64,000 nt of DNA from Lachnospiraceae bacterium JLR.KK008 (GTDB taxonomy: Bacteria; Bacillota; Clostridia; Lachnospirales; Lachnospiraceae). Where the stretch lies: assembly GCA_037015955.1 (NCBI GenBank), contig CP143548.1:1544001-1608000 (forward strand), written 5' to 3'. Both the position numbers and the translations under genes were made by a program. The notes below the pieces were generated by a model. The model did not search any database. It saw only the letters and a list, made by a program, of their open reading frames with translations, and was not told the origin of the DNA. Shown here one piece after another: positions 22,790 to 31,987 of this stretch (within the stretch, counting starts at the first letter, position 1; each line of letters starts with the position of its first letter).

Positions 22790-24125
22790 TATTGTATTTA
22801 TAGGCATAGAGCATATCCATCCGCATCCGGAAAACCCCAGGAAAGACCTTGGGGATTTGACAGAGTTGGTGGAGTCGGTAAAAAAGTTGGGCGTGATGCA
22901 GAATTTGACCGTAATTCCCCAGGAAGGAAGCCCTGGAGAGTACACAGCCTTAATCGGGCACAGAAGACACGCTGCGGCGAAGCTGGCAGGAATTGCTGAA
23001 TTGCCTTGTATCATCAAAGAGGGCATGAGCAAAAAAGAGCAGGTATCCATCATGCTCGAAGAAAATATGCAGAGGAATGACCTCACGATTTATGAGCAGG
23101 CACAAGGTTTTCAGATGATGCTCGACCTGGGAGAGACAGAGGAGTCCATTGCCGAAAAGACCGGCTTCAGCAAAACGACCATCCGGCGCCGGCTGAATAT
23201 TGCGAAGCTGGATCAGAAGGAACTGAGGAAGAAAGAGCAGGATGACAGCTTCCAGCTATCGCTGAAAGATTTGTATGAACTGGAGAAGGTTGAGGATGTC
23301 AAGATCAGGAATAAGATTTTGAAGGATGCCAAGGACTCCAGGGAGATTGTCTCGATGGCACAGAGAGCCGCTGCTGAAGCGATACGGAATAAGCGGTTTA
23401 AGAAGATTGCTGAGATGGCGAAAAAGGCTGGTATCGAAAAAGCACCGAAGGAAGCTGAGAGTGAGATGTACTCCGGGAAGTGGGATACTGTAAAGGAGAT
23501 TGACCTGGATAAAGAGCCTCCGAAGAAACTTTCTGTGAAGGATGATGACAAGCTGTATTATCTTCTGTACTTTCGTTCTGTCCGTATCATCAGAAAGCAC
23601 AAGAATGAGAAGAAGGAACTGACTCCGGAGGAGATTGCCAAGAAGGAGAAAGATAAGAAAAAGAAGCAGATTAAGGCGATTATCAAGGAGACAGATGCCA
23701 GCCGCAAAGAGTTCATTCAGAATATTATCGCAGGCAAGATTGATGCTGTGAAGAATGAGGATGAGATAAGGGAAAAGATATGGCGGTTCCTTCTTGAAAA
23801 GTATGCGTATCTGTCATTCAACAGTATGATCGGTTTCTTTACAGAGAAAGAGTATTACAGCTGCACAGAGGCGGAGAAGGCTGAAGCCGAGAAAAAACTG
23901 AAAGGACTGAGCTACACGCACTCGATGCTCCTGGCACTCCATAATGCGGCAAAGGATACGGAGCTTGTCGATTATAAAGGTTGTTACAAGAAAGATGCCG
24001 GAGAAACACTGAAGCACTGCTATGATGTGCTGAAGGCGTATGGTTGGACTTTTGCCAGCGAAGATGCCGAAAAGGTACTGGACGGAACGCACGAACTGTA
24101 TGAGAAGGAGGCAGAGAATGGATAA
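22782..24125 (+). CDS. ParB/Spo0J-like nuclease-fold protein
   Basis: 447 residues. The N-terminal ParB/Srx-like domain has PHPENPRKDLGDL, ALIGHRRHAAAKLAG (the CTP/phosphate-binding GHRR box) and EENMQRNDLTIYEQA, followed by a helix-turn-helix (SIAEKTGFSKTTIRRRLNIA). The remaining 250 residues are charged and helical. Proteins like this either help partition plasmid-like phage DNA or act in phage replication and regulation. No parA lies next to it, so partitioning is not proven. Confidence 0.88.
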   Translation: MSDIVFIGIEHIHPHPENPRKDLGDLTELVESVKKLGVMQNLTVIPQEGSPGEYTALIGHRRHAAAKLAGIAELPCIIKEGMSKKEQVSIMLEENMQRNDLTIYEQAQGFQMMLDLGETEESIAEKTGFSKTTIRRRLNIAKLDQKELRKKEQDDSFQLSLKDLYELEKVEDVKIRNKILKDAKDSREIVSMAQRAAAEAIRNKRFKKIAEMAKKAGIEKAPKEAESEMYSGKWDTVKEIDLDKEPPKKLSVKDDDKLYYLLYFRSVRIIRKHKNEKKELTPEEIAKKEKDKKKKQIKAIIKETDASRKEFIQNIIAGKIDAVKNEDEIREKIWRFLLEKYAYLSFNSMIGFFTEKEYYSCTEAEKAEAEKKLKGLSYTHSMLLALHNAAKDTELVDYKGCYKKDAGETLKHCYDVLKAYGWTFASEDAEKVLDGTHELYEKEAENG

Positions 24126-24498
24126 GGCACTGATTGTAAAAGAAAAGTGGCTGAACCTCATTCTGGATGGTGATGAAAGCGGACCGAAGCTGTGGGAAAT
24201 TCGGGGCAGCGGAACGTGGATAAGAGGCAGAGTCGGACTCATACAGTCCGGCTCCGGGCTTATAATGGGAAGTACAGAAATAGTCGGAAGCTCCCTTCTT
24301 CTTAGAGAAGATTTTGAAATGTTTCGCCACTTGCATAAAATTGATGGAGCGTTTGATGACTTGCCCTATAAAGAGCCTCATATTTGGTATCTGAAAGGTT
24401 CACAGAGATTTTCTGCTCCCATACCATACCAGCATCCGCAAGGAGCGGTAATTTGGGTGAATTTAGAGAAAGGAGTGATTTTGAATGGGAGAAACTGA
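24118..24498 (+). CDS. ASCH-domain protein
   Basis: 126 residues from ATG 24118, overlapping the ParB-like gene. KALIVKEKWLNLILDG and KLWEIRGSG, then GRVGLIQSGSGLI, are the ASCH/PUA-like landmarks; such folds bind RNA or modified nucleotides. It has the typical small size of phage ASCH proteins. Its task here is unknown. Confidence 0.7.
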   Translation: MDKALIVKEKWLNLILDGDESGPKLWEIRGSGTWIRGRVGLIQSGSGLIMGSTEIVGSSLLLREDFEMFRHLHKIDGAFDDLPYKEPHIWYLKGSQRFSAPIPYQHPQGAVIWVNLEKGVILNGRN

Positions 24499-24655
24499 TT
24501 ACAGCAAGAGAGTTGATGAACTGAAGGAGGCTGCAAAGCCCCTGGTAGATTATCTGTATAAGTATGGCACACCGCATGATGTCATCATTGTGAGGATGGA
24601 CTCGGTAGAGCATCTTTCCGGAGAAGCAGGATCGCCGATTGAAGTGAGAGATTAG
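24485..24655 (+). CDS. 56-residue protein of unknown function
   Basis: ATG 24485 with AAAGGAG upstream and a 14-base overlap with the previous gene. Reads as a compact alpha/beta peptide (VDELKEAAKPLVDYLYKYG, HDVIIVRMDSVEHL). A similar small protein is common in Clostridia mobile elements, as far as I recall; function unknown. Confidence 0.6.
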   Translation: MGETDYSKRVDELKEAAKPLVDYLYKYGTPHDVIIVRMDSVEHLSGEAGSPIEVRD

Positions 24656-24665
24656 GAGGTGCGGC

Positions 24666-24956
24666 ATGGGAAAGATTAAAGGCTTTATTCTGAACCGCAA
24701 GCAGTATAACCGCATCCGGAAGATGGACCACTGCCAAATGACATTATGGGCGGAGTCGGTATACAAATCTGGATTTAAGGATGGGCAGGAGGCAACACCT
24801 GGACTCTCCAGCCAAGAGATAAGACACGCTTTGCTACCAATAAAGGGAATTGGCGAAAAGAAAATTGATGTTATCGTGAAAGCGTTGGAAGACGAATTAC
24901 AAGCAAAGAGTGATGCCCTGGATATGCGGATGATAGGGAAGCGGCAAGCAGATTGA
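24666..24956 (+). CDS. last prophage gene, small HhH-like protein
   Basis: 96 residues, ATG after AGGAGG. The C-terminal half (ALLPIKGIGEKKIDVIVKALED) has the GIG-K pattern of a helix-hairpin-helix, a DNA-backbone-binding element. After it the gene style changes to chromosomal, so it is taken as the last gene of the element. Confidence 0.6.
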   Translation: MGKIKGFILNRKQYNRIRKMDHCQMTLWAESVYKSGFKDGQEATPGLSSQEIRHALLPIKGIGEKKIDVIVKALEDELQAKSDALDMRMIGKRQAD

Positions 24957-24988
24957 CCGCTTCCGGCTGGCAAGCCTCATTCTGAAAA

Positions 24989-25069
24989 GTGGATGCCATC
25001 ACCGCCGCTCTCGAAAAAGCTATGGAGCAGAAAATAAAGACAAGTGGCAAAAATCCTATTGATGGCTAG
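24989..25069 (+). pseudogene. possible gene remnant at the prophage/chromosome junction
   Basis: A 26-residue frame (VDAITAALEKAMEQKIKTSG and a few more) with a natural-looking helical C-terminus but no ribosome site. It could be the 3' end of a host gene cut by integration, with the rest to the left of the prophage, or chance. The attachment site is likely nearby; it cannot be identified without the other end. Confidence 0.25.
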
Positions 25070-25087
25070 GATAAAAACCGATATAAT
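25059..25087 (+). promoter_or_regulatory. sigma-A-type promoter for the esterase operon
   Basis: TTGATG at 25059-25064, a 17-base spacer and a perfect TATAAT at 25082-25087. A hairpin (25130-25152, GCGG and TTTCG arms) lies in the leader, and the first start codon follows about 115 bases downstream. Confidence 0.7.
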
Positions 25088-25204
25088 GGTATGGAGAAAG
25101 GCGTTCCTATCGAAATGTAAATTACAAAAGCGGAATTTCGTGACGAAACCGCCACATGGGGGATGCCATGCTGATCCTGTGATTTGACAGAGAAAGACAA
25201 CAAT

Positions 25205-26140
25205 ATGGCGATCAATAAATTTATGCAGGCGGTGCTCAGCGCCCTGTCTTATCCGGAGATAGACATCAAAAAAAGTTATCCGATCGAGCGGGAGCTGAAG
25301 CGGATCACCGCCAGACGTGGCAGGAAGCCAGAGCTTTACCGTCTGTGGGAACATACAGTGCCCTGTGGCGACCATGAGATCCCGGTGCGCATTTTCACAC
25401 CGCCGGGAGAGGAGAGACATCCGATCCTCATTTTCTTCCACGGCGGCGGCTGGGTGACGGGGAGCATTGACAGTTATGACGGTGTATGCAGCGATATGGC
25501 GGCGATGACGGAGCGGGTCGTCGTCTCGGTCGATTACCGGCTGGCGCCGGAGCACCCGTTTCCCGCAGCGCCGGAGGATTGTTATGCGGTTGTGCGAGAG
25601 ATCTTTATGGATGCGGGCCTGATGGACACGAAGCAGGACGAAATCACGCTGATCGGAGACAGCGCGGGCGGCAATCTGGCGGCGGCTGTCTCGTTGATGG
25701 CCCGTGACCGGGGAGAATTCCTGCCTCCCCGCCAGATCCTCATCTATCCGGCGACAGGGAATGACCATTCGGAGCATTCCCCTTACCCGTCTGTCGTGGA
25801 GAACGGCAGCGGTTATCTGCTCACTTCCAAACGGGTACGGGACTATATGGAGCTATACCGCGCCTCAGAAGAGGATCTCGATAACCCTTATTTCGCGCCG
25901 CTGATGGCGAAAGATTTTTCAAATCAGCCGGATACGCTTATCGTGACGGCGCAGTATTGTCCGCTGCGGGATGAGGGAGAGGCCTATGGTGAGAAACTGC
26001 GGGAGGCAGGAAACCGGGTGGAGATCGTGCGGATCGCCGATGCACTGCACGGTTATTTCGCGCTTCCCGCCAGATTTGAACCTGTTCGAAGGACATATGA
26101 AGTGATGAATCATTTTTTAAAGGATGGAACCGGACCATGA
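25205..26140 (+). CDS. alpha/beta-hydrolase, hormone-sensitive-lipase-type esterase
   Basis: 311 residues. FFHGGGWVTG is the oxyanion-hole HGGGW motif and IGDSAGGNLAAA the nucleophile elbow with the catalytic Ser; the His is expected in LHGYFA near the end. It hydrolyses short-chain esters. ATG 25205 was chosen by family length, although the ribosome site is weak and a TTG at 25184 is possible. Its stop overlaps the next gene by 4 bases, so the two work as a unit. Confidence 0.9.
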   Translation: MAINKFMQAVLSALSYPEIDIKKSYPIERELKRITARRGRKPELYRLWEHTVPCGDHEIPVRIFTPPGEERHPILIFFHGGGWVTGSIDSYDGVCSDMAAMTERVVVSVDYRLAPEHPFPAAPEDCYAVVREIFMDAGLMDTKQDEITLIGDSAGGNLAAAVSLMARDRGEFLPPRQILIYPATGNDHSEHSPYPSVVENGSGYLLTSKRVRDYMELYRASEEDLDNPYFAPLMAKDFSNQPDTLIVTAQYCPLRDEGEAYGEKLREAGNRVEIVRIADALHGYFALPARFEPVRRTYEVMNHFLKDGTGP

Positions 26141-27420
26141 AAAATACCCGCCCCCCGAGATGGAGCCGTCTCGATAACGCCGCAAAGATATTTCCATCTA
26201 ACAGCAGCAAAGCGGATTCGAAAGTCTTTCGTTTTTCGTGTGAGTTAAACGAGAGGGTCGATCCTGTAATATTGCAGTCAGCCCTTGACAGGACGATCGA
26301 ACAGTTCCCGTTTTACCGTTCGGTCATGAAACAGGGGTTATTCTGGTATTATTTTGAGGACAGTGATCTGGAAGTGGTCGTGAGTGCGGAAGATAAACCT
26401 CCCTGTCTGCCTCTTTACAGCGCTGAACGCAGAAGTCTGCTTTTTCGTGTGTATTATTATGACAGGCGGATCAGTCTGGAGATCTATCATGCGCTGACGG
26501 ACGGTACCGGCGCCCTGCAGTTTCTGTGTACGCTCGTCTATTATTATTTGCTTGCGTGTCATCCTGCCGATTTCTGGGAGGCTGTGCCGGAGCTCAATTA
26601 TGGCGCTTCCCAGTCACAGAAATGGGATGACAGTTTTCAGAAATACTATCAGAAACCGGAAGATATGCCTGCCGTTCCGCGGATCTCCTGGAAGCGCAAG
26701 GCTTATCATCTGCGCGGAGAGCGTATGCCTGCCAGACGTCTGGCTGTGATCGAGGGAAGAATGTCCCTGAAGGCTCTGCTTGCCTGTTCCAGAGAAAGAG
26801 GCGTGACACTGACGGAACTGCAGGTGGCCCTGCTCATCTGTTCGATCCATGAGGGAATGCGTCTGCGCGATTGCAGCCGTCCGGTTGTGATCACGGTACC
26901 GGTCAATCTGCGGGGATTTTTTCCGTCGGAGTCTGTCCGCAATTTCTTTGCCACGGTCAATATCTCGTATGATTTCAGTCGTCAGGCGGACAGTCTGGAA
27001 GCAGTTCTTTGTCATGTGAAACAGAGTCTGCGCGAGAATCTCACGCGGGAAAAACTGCGCAGACGGATGAATATGCTCTGCGCTCTCGAGCATAACATTC
27101 CCATGCGAATCGTGCCGCTGCCGGCCAAAGACCCGGTGCTGCGGATCGCCAATTATGTCTCTAACCGGCAGGTGACTGCCTCTTTCTCCAATGTGGGGCG
27201 GGTGACGATGCCGGCGGAGATGGAGCGTTATATCCGTCAGTTTGGTGTCTTCAGTTCACCGAACAAGCTGCAGGCCAGCGCCTGTTCGTTTCTGGATCAT
27301 TATGTCGTCAGTTTTGCAGGACCTTTTTATCATCATGATGTGGAGAGAGTCTTCTTCCGCCGGATGGTCCAACTGGGGATCGATGTGGAGATCACGACAA
27401 ATCTGACCCGCACGGAGTGA
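26137..27420 (+). CDS. condensation-fold acyltransferase (alcohol-acetyltransferase-like)
   Basis: 427 residues of the coenzyme-A-dependent acyltransferase/condensation superfamily. YHALTDGTGALQFL near residue 120 is the HxxxDG active-site motif. It probably joins an acyl group to an alcohol or amine. Together with the esterase before it and the membrane protein after it, it forms a three-gene set that I recall as recurring in Lachnospiraceae. The substrate is unknown. Confidence 0.78.
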   Translation: MKNTRPPRWSRLDNAAKIFPSNSSKADSKVFRFSCELNERVDPVILQSALDRTIEQFPFYRSVMKQGLFWYYFEDSDLEVVVSAEDKPPCLPLYSAERRSLLFRVYYYDRRISLEIYHALTDGTGALQFLCTLVYYYLLACHPADFWEAVPELNYGASQSQKWDDSFQKYYQKPEDMPAVPRISWKRKAYHLRGERMPARRLAVIEGRMSLKALLACSRERGVTLTELQVALLICSIHEGMRLRDCSRPVVITVPVNLRGFFPSESVRNFFATVNISYDFSRQADSLEAVLCHVKQSLRENLTREKLRRRMNMLCALEHNIPMRIVPLPAKDPVLRIANYVSNRQVTASFSNVGRVTMPAEMERYIRQFGVFSSPNKLQASACSFLDHYVVSFAGPFYHHDVERVFFRRMVQLGIDVEITTNLTRTE

Positions 27421-27449
27421 GAAGTGCGGCAGGGAAAGGAGTGTACCGG

Positions 27450-28115
27450 ATGCGGTACTGCGAGAAATGTAATGTGAAGCTGACGGGAGAAATCACGATC
27501 TGCCCGCTCTGCCGGGGGCCTTTGACCGGGGAGGCGGACCGGGAAGGCAACGCATATCCGGATATTCCGCTGACAAGAAATCCCTATTGGTTTCTTGTCC
27601 GTCTGCTTGCACTGGCGACGGTGGCAGCCGGTTCGGTCTCGCTTGCGGTCAATGTGATTTTTCCCGAGAGGGGATGGTGGTCGCTTGTGGTAATCGCCGG
27701 ACTGCTCAGTGGCTGGCTGACGGTAGGGATTGCCTTTAAGAAGCGCAGGAGACCGCTGAAAGCCCTTCTCTGGCAGGAGTGCATCGTGTCGGCCATCGTA
27801 TTTGGCTGGGATTACGGGACCGGCTATGTGGGCTGGTCCATCGACTATGTATTGCCGGTCTTATATACCTGTATGACATTTGCCATGTTTGTGATCGCGC
27901 GCCTGACACATCTGCGGGTGCAGGATTATCTGCTCTATCTTTTGCTGAACAGTCTGATCGGCCTGATACCGGCGGCGCTGCTCCTGGCAGGCGTTACCCG
28001 TATGATCTACCCTTCGGTGATCTGTACGGTCGTCAGCGTAATCTCTCTCTCAGCCCTGATCCTCTTTGTGGGAACGGCGCTGAAAGATGAGTTTATACGG
28101 AGGATGCACCTGTAG
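27450..28115 (+). CDS. zinc-ribbon membrane protein, DUF6320-like
   Basis: 221 residues from ATG 27450 with AAAGGAG upstream. An N-terminal zinc ribbon (CEKCNVKLTGEITICPLCRGPL, shown in part) is followed by six hydrophobic helices (about residues 50-215). This matches a family of unknown function found beside acyltransferases. Last gene of the operon. Confidence 0.7.
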   Translation: MRYCEKCNVKLTGEITICPLCRGPLTGEADREGNAYPDIPLTRNPYWFLVRLLALATVAAGSVSLAVNVIFPERGWWSLVVIAGLLSGWLTVGIAFKKRRRPLKALLWQECIVSAIVFGWDYGTGYVGWSIDYVLPVLYTCMTFAMFVIARLTHLRVQDYLLYLLLNSLIGLIPAALLLAGVTRMIYPSVICTVVSVISLSALILFVGTALKDEFIRRMHL

Positions 28116-28225
28116 TGGTCGGGCATGCGTATCATATCTGCCTGAAACGGATAAAACTGTGTACAAAATTATGGAATTACCTGTATTTTTCAGCGATGAA
28201 TGGAAAACAGAAAGGAAGCGAAGAG

Positions 28226-29056
28226 ATGAAGGAAGCATATGAAAAGTTGCAGCTCTGTTATGAGAGCGTAAGAAAAAAAATTGAGTGTAAGCCGGAGGTA
28301 GCGCTCGTACTCGGCTCGGGGCTGGGAGATTACGCGGATTCCATCAAAGTGGAAGCGGAGCTTTCCTATGGAGACATCGAGGGGTTCCCGGTCTCTACTG
28401 TGCCGGGGCATGACGGAAAATTTATTTTTGGCTATGTGGGAGAAGTGCCGGTCGTCTGTATGAAAGGGCGCGTTCATTACTATGAGGGCTATCCGATTTC
28501 CGATGTCGTACTGCCTGTGAGACTGATGAGACAGATGGGTGCGGAAATCCTCTTTTTGACGAATGCGTCCGGGGGCGTGAACCCGGACTTCCAGGCGGGT
28601 GATCTGATGATGCTCACCGATCATATTGCCTGCTTCGTACCCAATCCGCTGATGGGTGCGAATGCAGATGCGCTTGGCGTGCGTTTTCCCGATATGTCCG
28701 AGATCTATGACCGGTCCTTGCAGGCAGTAATCAGAAACTGCGCTGTACAGGAAGGGATCCAGCTCAGAGAAGGGGTCTATCTGCAGCTTACCGGTCCGTC
28801 TTATGAGTCGCCGGCGGAAGTGCGGATGCTGCATACGCTGGGGGCTGATGCCGTGGGCATGAGCACTGCGGTGGAGGCGGTTGCCGCCAATCATATGGGG
28901 ATGAAGATCTGCGGTATTTCCTGTGTCTGCAATCTGGCAGCCGGACTTTCGCCGCAGCCGCTCAGCCATCAGGAAGTGCAGGAGGCCGCGGCTAAGGCGT
29001 CGCCGCTTTTCAAGAAGCTGGTGACAGCGTCAATCCTGAAGTTCGGACAGAGGTGA
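28226..29056 (+). CDS. punA: purine nucleoside phosphorylase
   Basis: 276 residues from ATG 28226 (GGAAG upstream). ALVLGSGLGDYAD is the phosphate-binding loop, FPVSTVPGHDGKF and the later TNASGGVNPDFQAGDLM and GPSYESPAEVRML are PNP family motifs. It splits purine nucleosides with phosphate to base and ribose-1-phosphate in the salvage pathway, and its neighbour cdd salvages cytidine. An in-frame upstream extension (to 28115) has no ribosome site. Confidence 0.95.
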   Translation: MKEAYEKLQLCYESVRKKIECKPEVALVLGSGLGDYADSIKVEAELSYGDIEGFPVSTVPGHDGKFIFGYVGEVPVVCMKGRVHYYEGYPISDVVLPVRLMRQMGAEILFLTNASGGVNPDFQAGDLMMLTDHIACFVPNPLMGANADALGVRFPDMSEIYDRSLQAVIRNCAVQEGIQLREGVYLQLTGPSYESPAEVRMLHTLGADAVGMSTAVEAVAANHMGMKICGISCVCNLAAGLSPQPLSHQEVQEAAAKASPLFKKLVTASILKFGQR

Positions 29057-29106
29057 CAGGACGAAACAGGGACAGATCAGACAGATACGAAGCAGGAGTG
29101 TGTCAT

Positions 29107-29532
29107 ATGGAACAGATGGAGAAAGAAAGATTAATCAGAGCGGCGCTCGAGGCGAGAAAGCACGCTTATACGCCCTATTCTCATTTTCAGGTAGGAGCCG
29201 CGCTTCTGACAAAGGGCGGAACGCTGTATCAGGGGTGTAACATCGAGAATGCGGCTTACACACCGACGATCTGTGCGGAGCGCAATGCCTTTTTCAAAGC
29301 GGTGTATGAGGGAGAGAGAGAGTTTGCGGCGATCGCCATCGCGGGAAGCCCGGAAGGGGACTGCGTTTCTTATGCGGCGCCCTGTGGAGTGTGCAGACAG
29401 GTGATGATGGAGTTTTGTGATCCGCAGGAGTTTCGGATTCTCATCGCCAAATCTGTGGAGGAATATGTCGAATATTCCCTGGAGGACATGCTGCCGATGG
29501 GATTTGGACCGGAAAATCTCCAGCGGGGCTGA
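29107..29532 (+). CDS. cdd: cytidine deaminase
   Basis: 141 residues from ATG 29107. YTPYSHFQVGAALL and GCNIENAAYTPTICAERNA carry the substrate loop and catalytic Glu (CAE), and PCGVCRQVMMEF provides the paired zinc cysteines. It deaminates cytidine and deoxycytidine. Directly after punA, forming a nucleoside-salvage pair. Confidence 0.96.
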   Translation: MEQMEKERLIRAALEARKHAYTPYSHFQVGAALLTKGGTLYQGCNIENAAYTPTICAERNAFFKAVYEGEREFAAIAIAGSPEGDCVSYAAPCGVCRQVMMEFCDPQEFRILIAKSVEEYVEYSLEDMLPMGFGPENLQRG

Positions 29533-29567
29533 GGAAAGCAGGACGGATGACAGGAGGCCGGAAAGGT

Positions 29568-30287
29568 ATGATGAAAATTACATATTTGTATCACAGTGGA
29601 TTTGCCGTGGAGCTTGCAGAGCATGTACTCGTCTTTGATTATTTTCAGGGAGAACTTCCACAGTGGGATGGCAGCAAGACCATCCTTTTCTTTGCTTCCC
29701 ACAAACACGAGGATCATTTTTCTCTAAAAATATTTGACTTATTTGGTCAATATGATAAACTGCACTATTTTCTCGGGTCGGACATCAAATTGAACCGTAA
29801 GTATCTCGAGCGAAAGGGTATCGATCCGGCGGTCAGTGAGAGGATCACGTGTACGGGGAAAAATACGACGACCAGGTGGGAAACGATTACAGTGGAGACA
29901 CTGCGCTCGACCGACGAGGGTGTGGCCTGGCTTGTCACAGTGGAAGGGAAGACTATTTATCATGCGGGCGATCTGAACTGGTGGCACTGGGAAGGGGAGG
30001 ACGACAGCTGGAACAGGCAGATGGCGGTGGATTATAAAAAAGAGATCTCGCGGATCGAAGGCCGTCATTTCGATGTGGCTTTCGTGCCGCTTGATCCCCG
30101 GCTGGAAGAGAGCTATGCGCTGGGGATGCTGACGTTTCTCGAGCATACGGACACGGATGTGGTATTTCCGATGCATATGTGGGACCGTTATGAGATAATT
30201 TCCAGACTGAAAGCAGACAGCAAAGGGAAACAATATCGGGAGCGGATCATGGATGTCCGGCAGCCAGGACAGGAATTTATTGTATGA
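29568..30287 (+). CDS. MBL-fold metallo-hydrolase
   Basis: About 239 residues (ATG 29568; ATG 29547 is an alternative). ASHKHEDHF is a variant metal-binding HxHxDH box and IYHAGDLNWWHW is the second His-Asp motif. Its closest relatives, as far as I can tell, are uncharacterised UlaG/YcjY-like hydrolases of Clostridia. The substrate is unknown. Its stop overlaps the MutS-like start by 4 bases. Confidence 0.8.
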   Translation: MMKITYLYHSGFAVELAEHVLVFDYFQGELPQWDGSKTILFFASHKHEDHFSLKIFDLFGQYDKLHYFLGSDIKLNRKYLERKGIDPAVSERITCTGKNTTTRWETITVETLRSTDEGVAWLVTVEGKTIYHAGDLNWWHWEGEDDSWNRQMAVDYKKEISRIEGRHFDVAFVPLDPRLEESYALGMLTFLEHTDTDVVFPMHMWDRYEIISRLKADSKGKQYRERIMDVRQPGQEFIV

Positions 30288-31987
30288 AATACGGATTGAC
30301 TCTACTGGTCATCGTAGCGGCTGTGATCTTTTTGTTCGTGAGAGGATTGTGGGACGAAAAAAAGAAACGGGTGGACGATGCCCGGAAACTTCGGGCAGCT
30401 TACGGTCGCAGGCCGGAAAAAAAGAGGCGGTCCGTAAAAAGAGAGGTGGCTGTTATGCAGGGCCGCTTTACGATTGATGAGATCACCTGGAGAGAGCTGG
30501 ATATGGACGCGGTGTTTGCGAGGATGGATTACACGCTTTCCAGTGCCGGTGAAAACTATCTGTATAAAGCGCTGCATCATCCGGCGCGCTGTGAGAAAGA
30601 GGCAGTTCGCTGGGAAGCTGTCGCCGGATATTTTGCAGCTCATCATCAGGAAAGGGTGCAGGTTCAGTTGCTTCTGGCAGAGATCGGCAGGGAGACGGGC
30701 CCCTCTCTTTCCGCCTGGCTCTCCATGATGAAAGAAGAGCAGGGGAAGAGTGTGGCGGCAGAATATGCGGTCAATATGATTTACGTGTTCGCAGGTCTGG
30801 CCGCGTTACGGGATACGGCTGCCGGCATCTTTTTGTTTGCGGCCGTGGCCGTTTTTCAGATTGTCACCTATTTTCACAGACGGGCTCAGGTTCTCCCCTG
30901 TCTGAGCGGCGTTGCGGAGATGATGCGTGCTTTGCGGGGAGCAGAGAAGCTGCGCCGGATACTGCCGTCTGCTCTGTGGGAAGAGGCAGAACAGACAGCT
31001 GGCATTTCTCTCGTTGACGGTATCCGGAAACTGCGCCCGCTGAAGCGTCATTGCTTTTGGGTGCTACAGTGTAAAAGTGCGGGCAGTCATCCGCTTTCGC
31101 TGCCGGGCGACTATGCGCGGATGTTGTTTCACTTCGACCTGATCCAGTTCCGGAAGTTAAAACATAAAATGCTGTCACTCGAACCGGAGCTATTGGCAAT
31201 TTATGATACGATCGGATATGTGGACAGCGCCATCAGTATTGCGATGTATCGGGCGTCTCTGCGCGAGTGGTCACTTCCTGTCCTGCGGACGGCCGCGGAG
31301 CAGATGCCCGCAGGACAGAGCGGGTTGTCTATGGAAGAAGGGTATCATCCTTTGATCGAAGATGCGGTTGCAGGCAGCATTGAGGTGTGTGGCAGTCAGG
31401 GTGTGCTTATCACCGGCTCCAATGCCTCCGGGAAGTCTACATTTTTAAAGATGACGGCGCTTAACCTGCTTCTCGCGCAGACGATCCATACTGCGCTGGC
31501 AAAGCGGTTTTCAGCGCCATTTTCCCGTATCTACACGGCTATGCGGGCGGAGGATGACATTGGACGGGGAGAGAGCAGTTATATGGCGGAGATCCTTTCT
31601 CTGAAGCGGGTCCTCGATGCCGGCAGGCAGAAGGAACCGTTTCCTGTCTTTTGTTTTATTGATGAGATTCTTCGCGGTACAAACACCGTAGAGCGGATCG
31701 CGGCGTCCGCGCATATTCTGCGGTCGTTCAGACCGCCCCTTGTCTATTGTTTTGCGGCGACGCATGACAGAGAGTTGATGGTATTGACACGGAAGCAGTA
31801 TGATGCTTATTATTTTGATGAGGAAGTGAGAGACGGTCAGCTCTTTTTTCCTTACAGGCTGCGGCGGGGCATTGCCGGGACGGGCAATGCCATCCGGCTT
31901 CTGGCAGAGGCAGGATATGACAGAGAGATCACAGAGGGGGCGGCAGCGCAGGTGGAAGACTTTTTGAAGGAAGGGGTTTGGCGATGA
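30284..31987 (+). CDS. MutS-like ATPase (MutS domain V family)
   Basis: 567 residues. Two N-terminal membrane-like or hydrophobic helices (first about residues 1-20; another about 165-195) come before the core. The ATPase is ITGSNASGKSTFLK (Walker A), then GRGESSYMAEI and CFIDEILRGTN (Walker B) and FAATHDRELM. The mismatch-recognition domain of MutS is absent. Such short MutS homologues are widespread in Clostridia and their substrate is unknown. Followed by rnhA with a short overlap. Confidence 0.85.
   Translation: MKYGLTLLVIVAAVIFLFVRGLWDEKKKRVDDARKLRAAYGRRPEKKRRSVKREVAVMQGRFTIDEITWRELDMDAVFARMDYTLSSAGENYLYKALHHPARCEKEAVRWEAVAGYFAAHHQERVQVQLLLAEIGRETGPSLSAWLSMMKEEQGKSVAAEYAVNMIYVFAGLAALRDTAAGIFLFAAVAVFQIVTYFHRRAQVLPCLSGVAEMMRALRGAEKLRRILPSALWEEAEQTAGISLVDGIRKLRPLKRHCFWVLQCKSAGSHPLSLPGDYARMLFHFDLIQFRKLKHKMLSLEPELLAIYDTIGYVDSAISIAMYRASLREWSLPVLRTAAEQMPAGQSGLSMEEGYHPLIEDAVAGSIEVCGSQGVLITGSNASGKSTFLKMTALNLLLAQTIHTALAKRFSAPFSRIYTAMRAEDDIGRGESSYMAEILSLKRVLDAGRQKEPFPVFCFIDEILRGTNTVERIAASAHILRSFRPPLVYCFAATHDRELMVLTRKQYDAYYFDEEVRDGQLFFPYRLRRGIAGTGNAIRLLAEAGYDREITEGAAAQVEDFLKEGVWR

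Larger units (their letters stand above)
1..24960. mobile_element. prophage, right-hand part (left end outside the window)
   Basis: Tail-type proteins, a DGR, holin and endolysin genes, then dozens of short, tightly packed genes with SSB and ParB-like proteins, are all on the plus strand. This layout is that of a temperate phage or phage-like element read from the late to the early/accessory module. From about 25.2 kb onward gene size, spacing and function become ordinary chromosomal. No integrase, terminase or capsid gene lies in the window, so these must be to the left if the element is intact. The right edge is placed by gene content between 24,957 and 25,204; no direct repeat could be checked because the other end is not visible. 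Confidence 0.85.
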
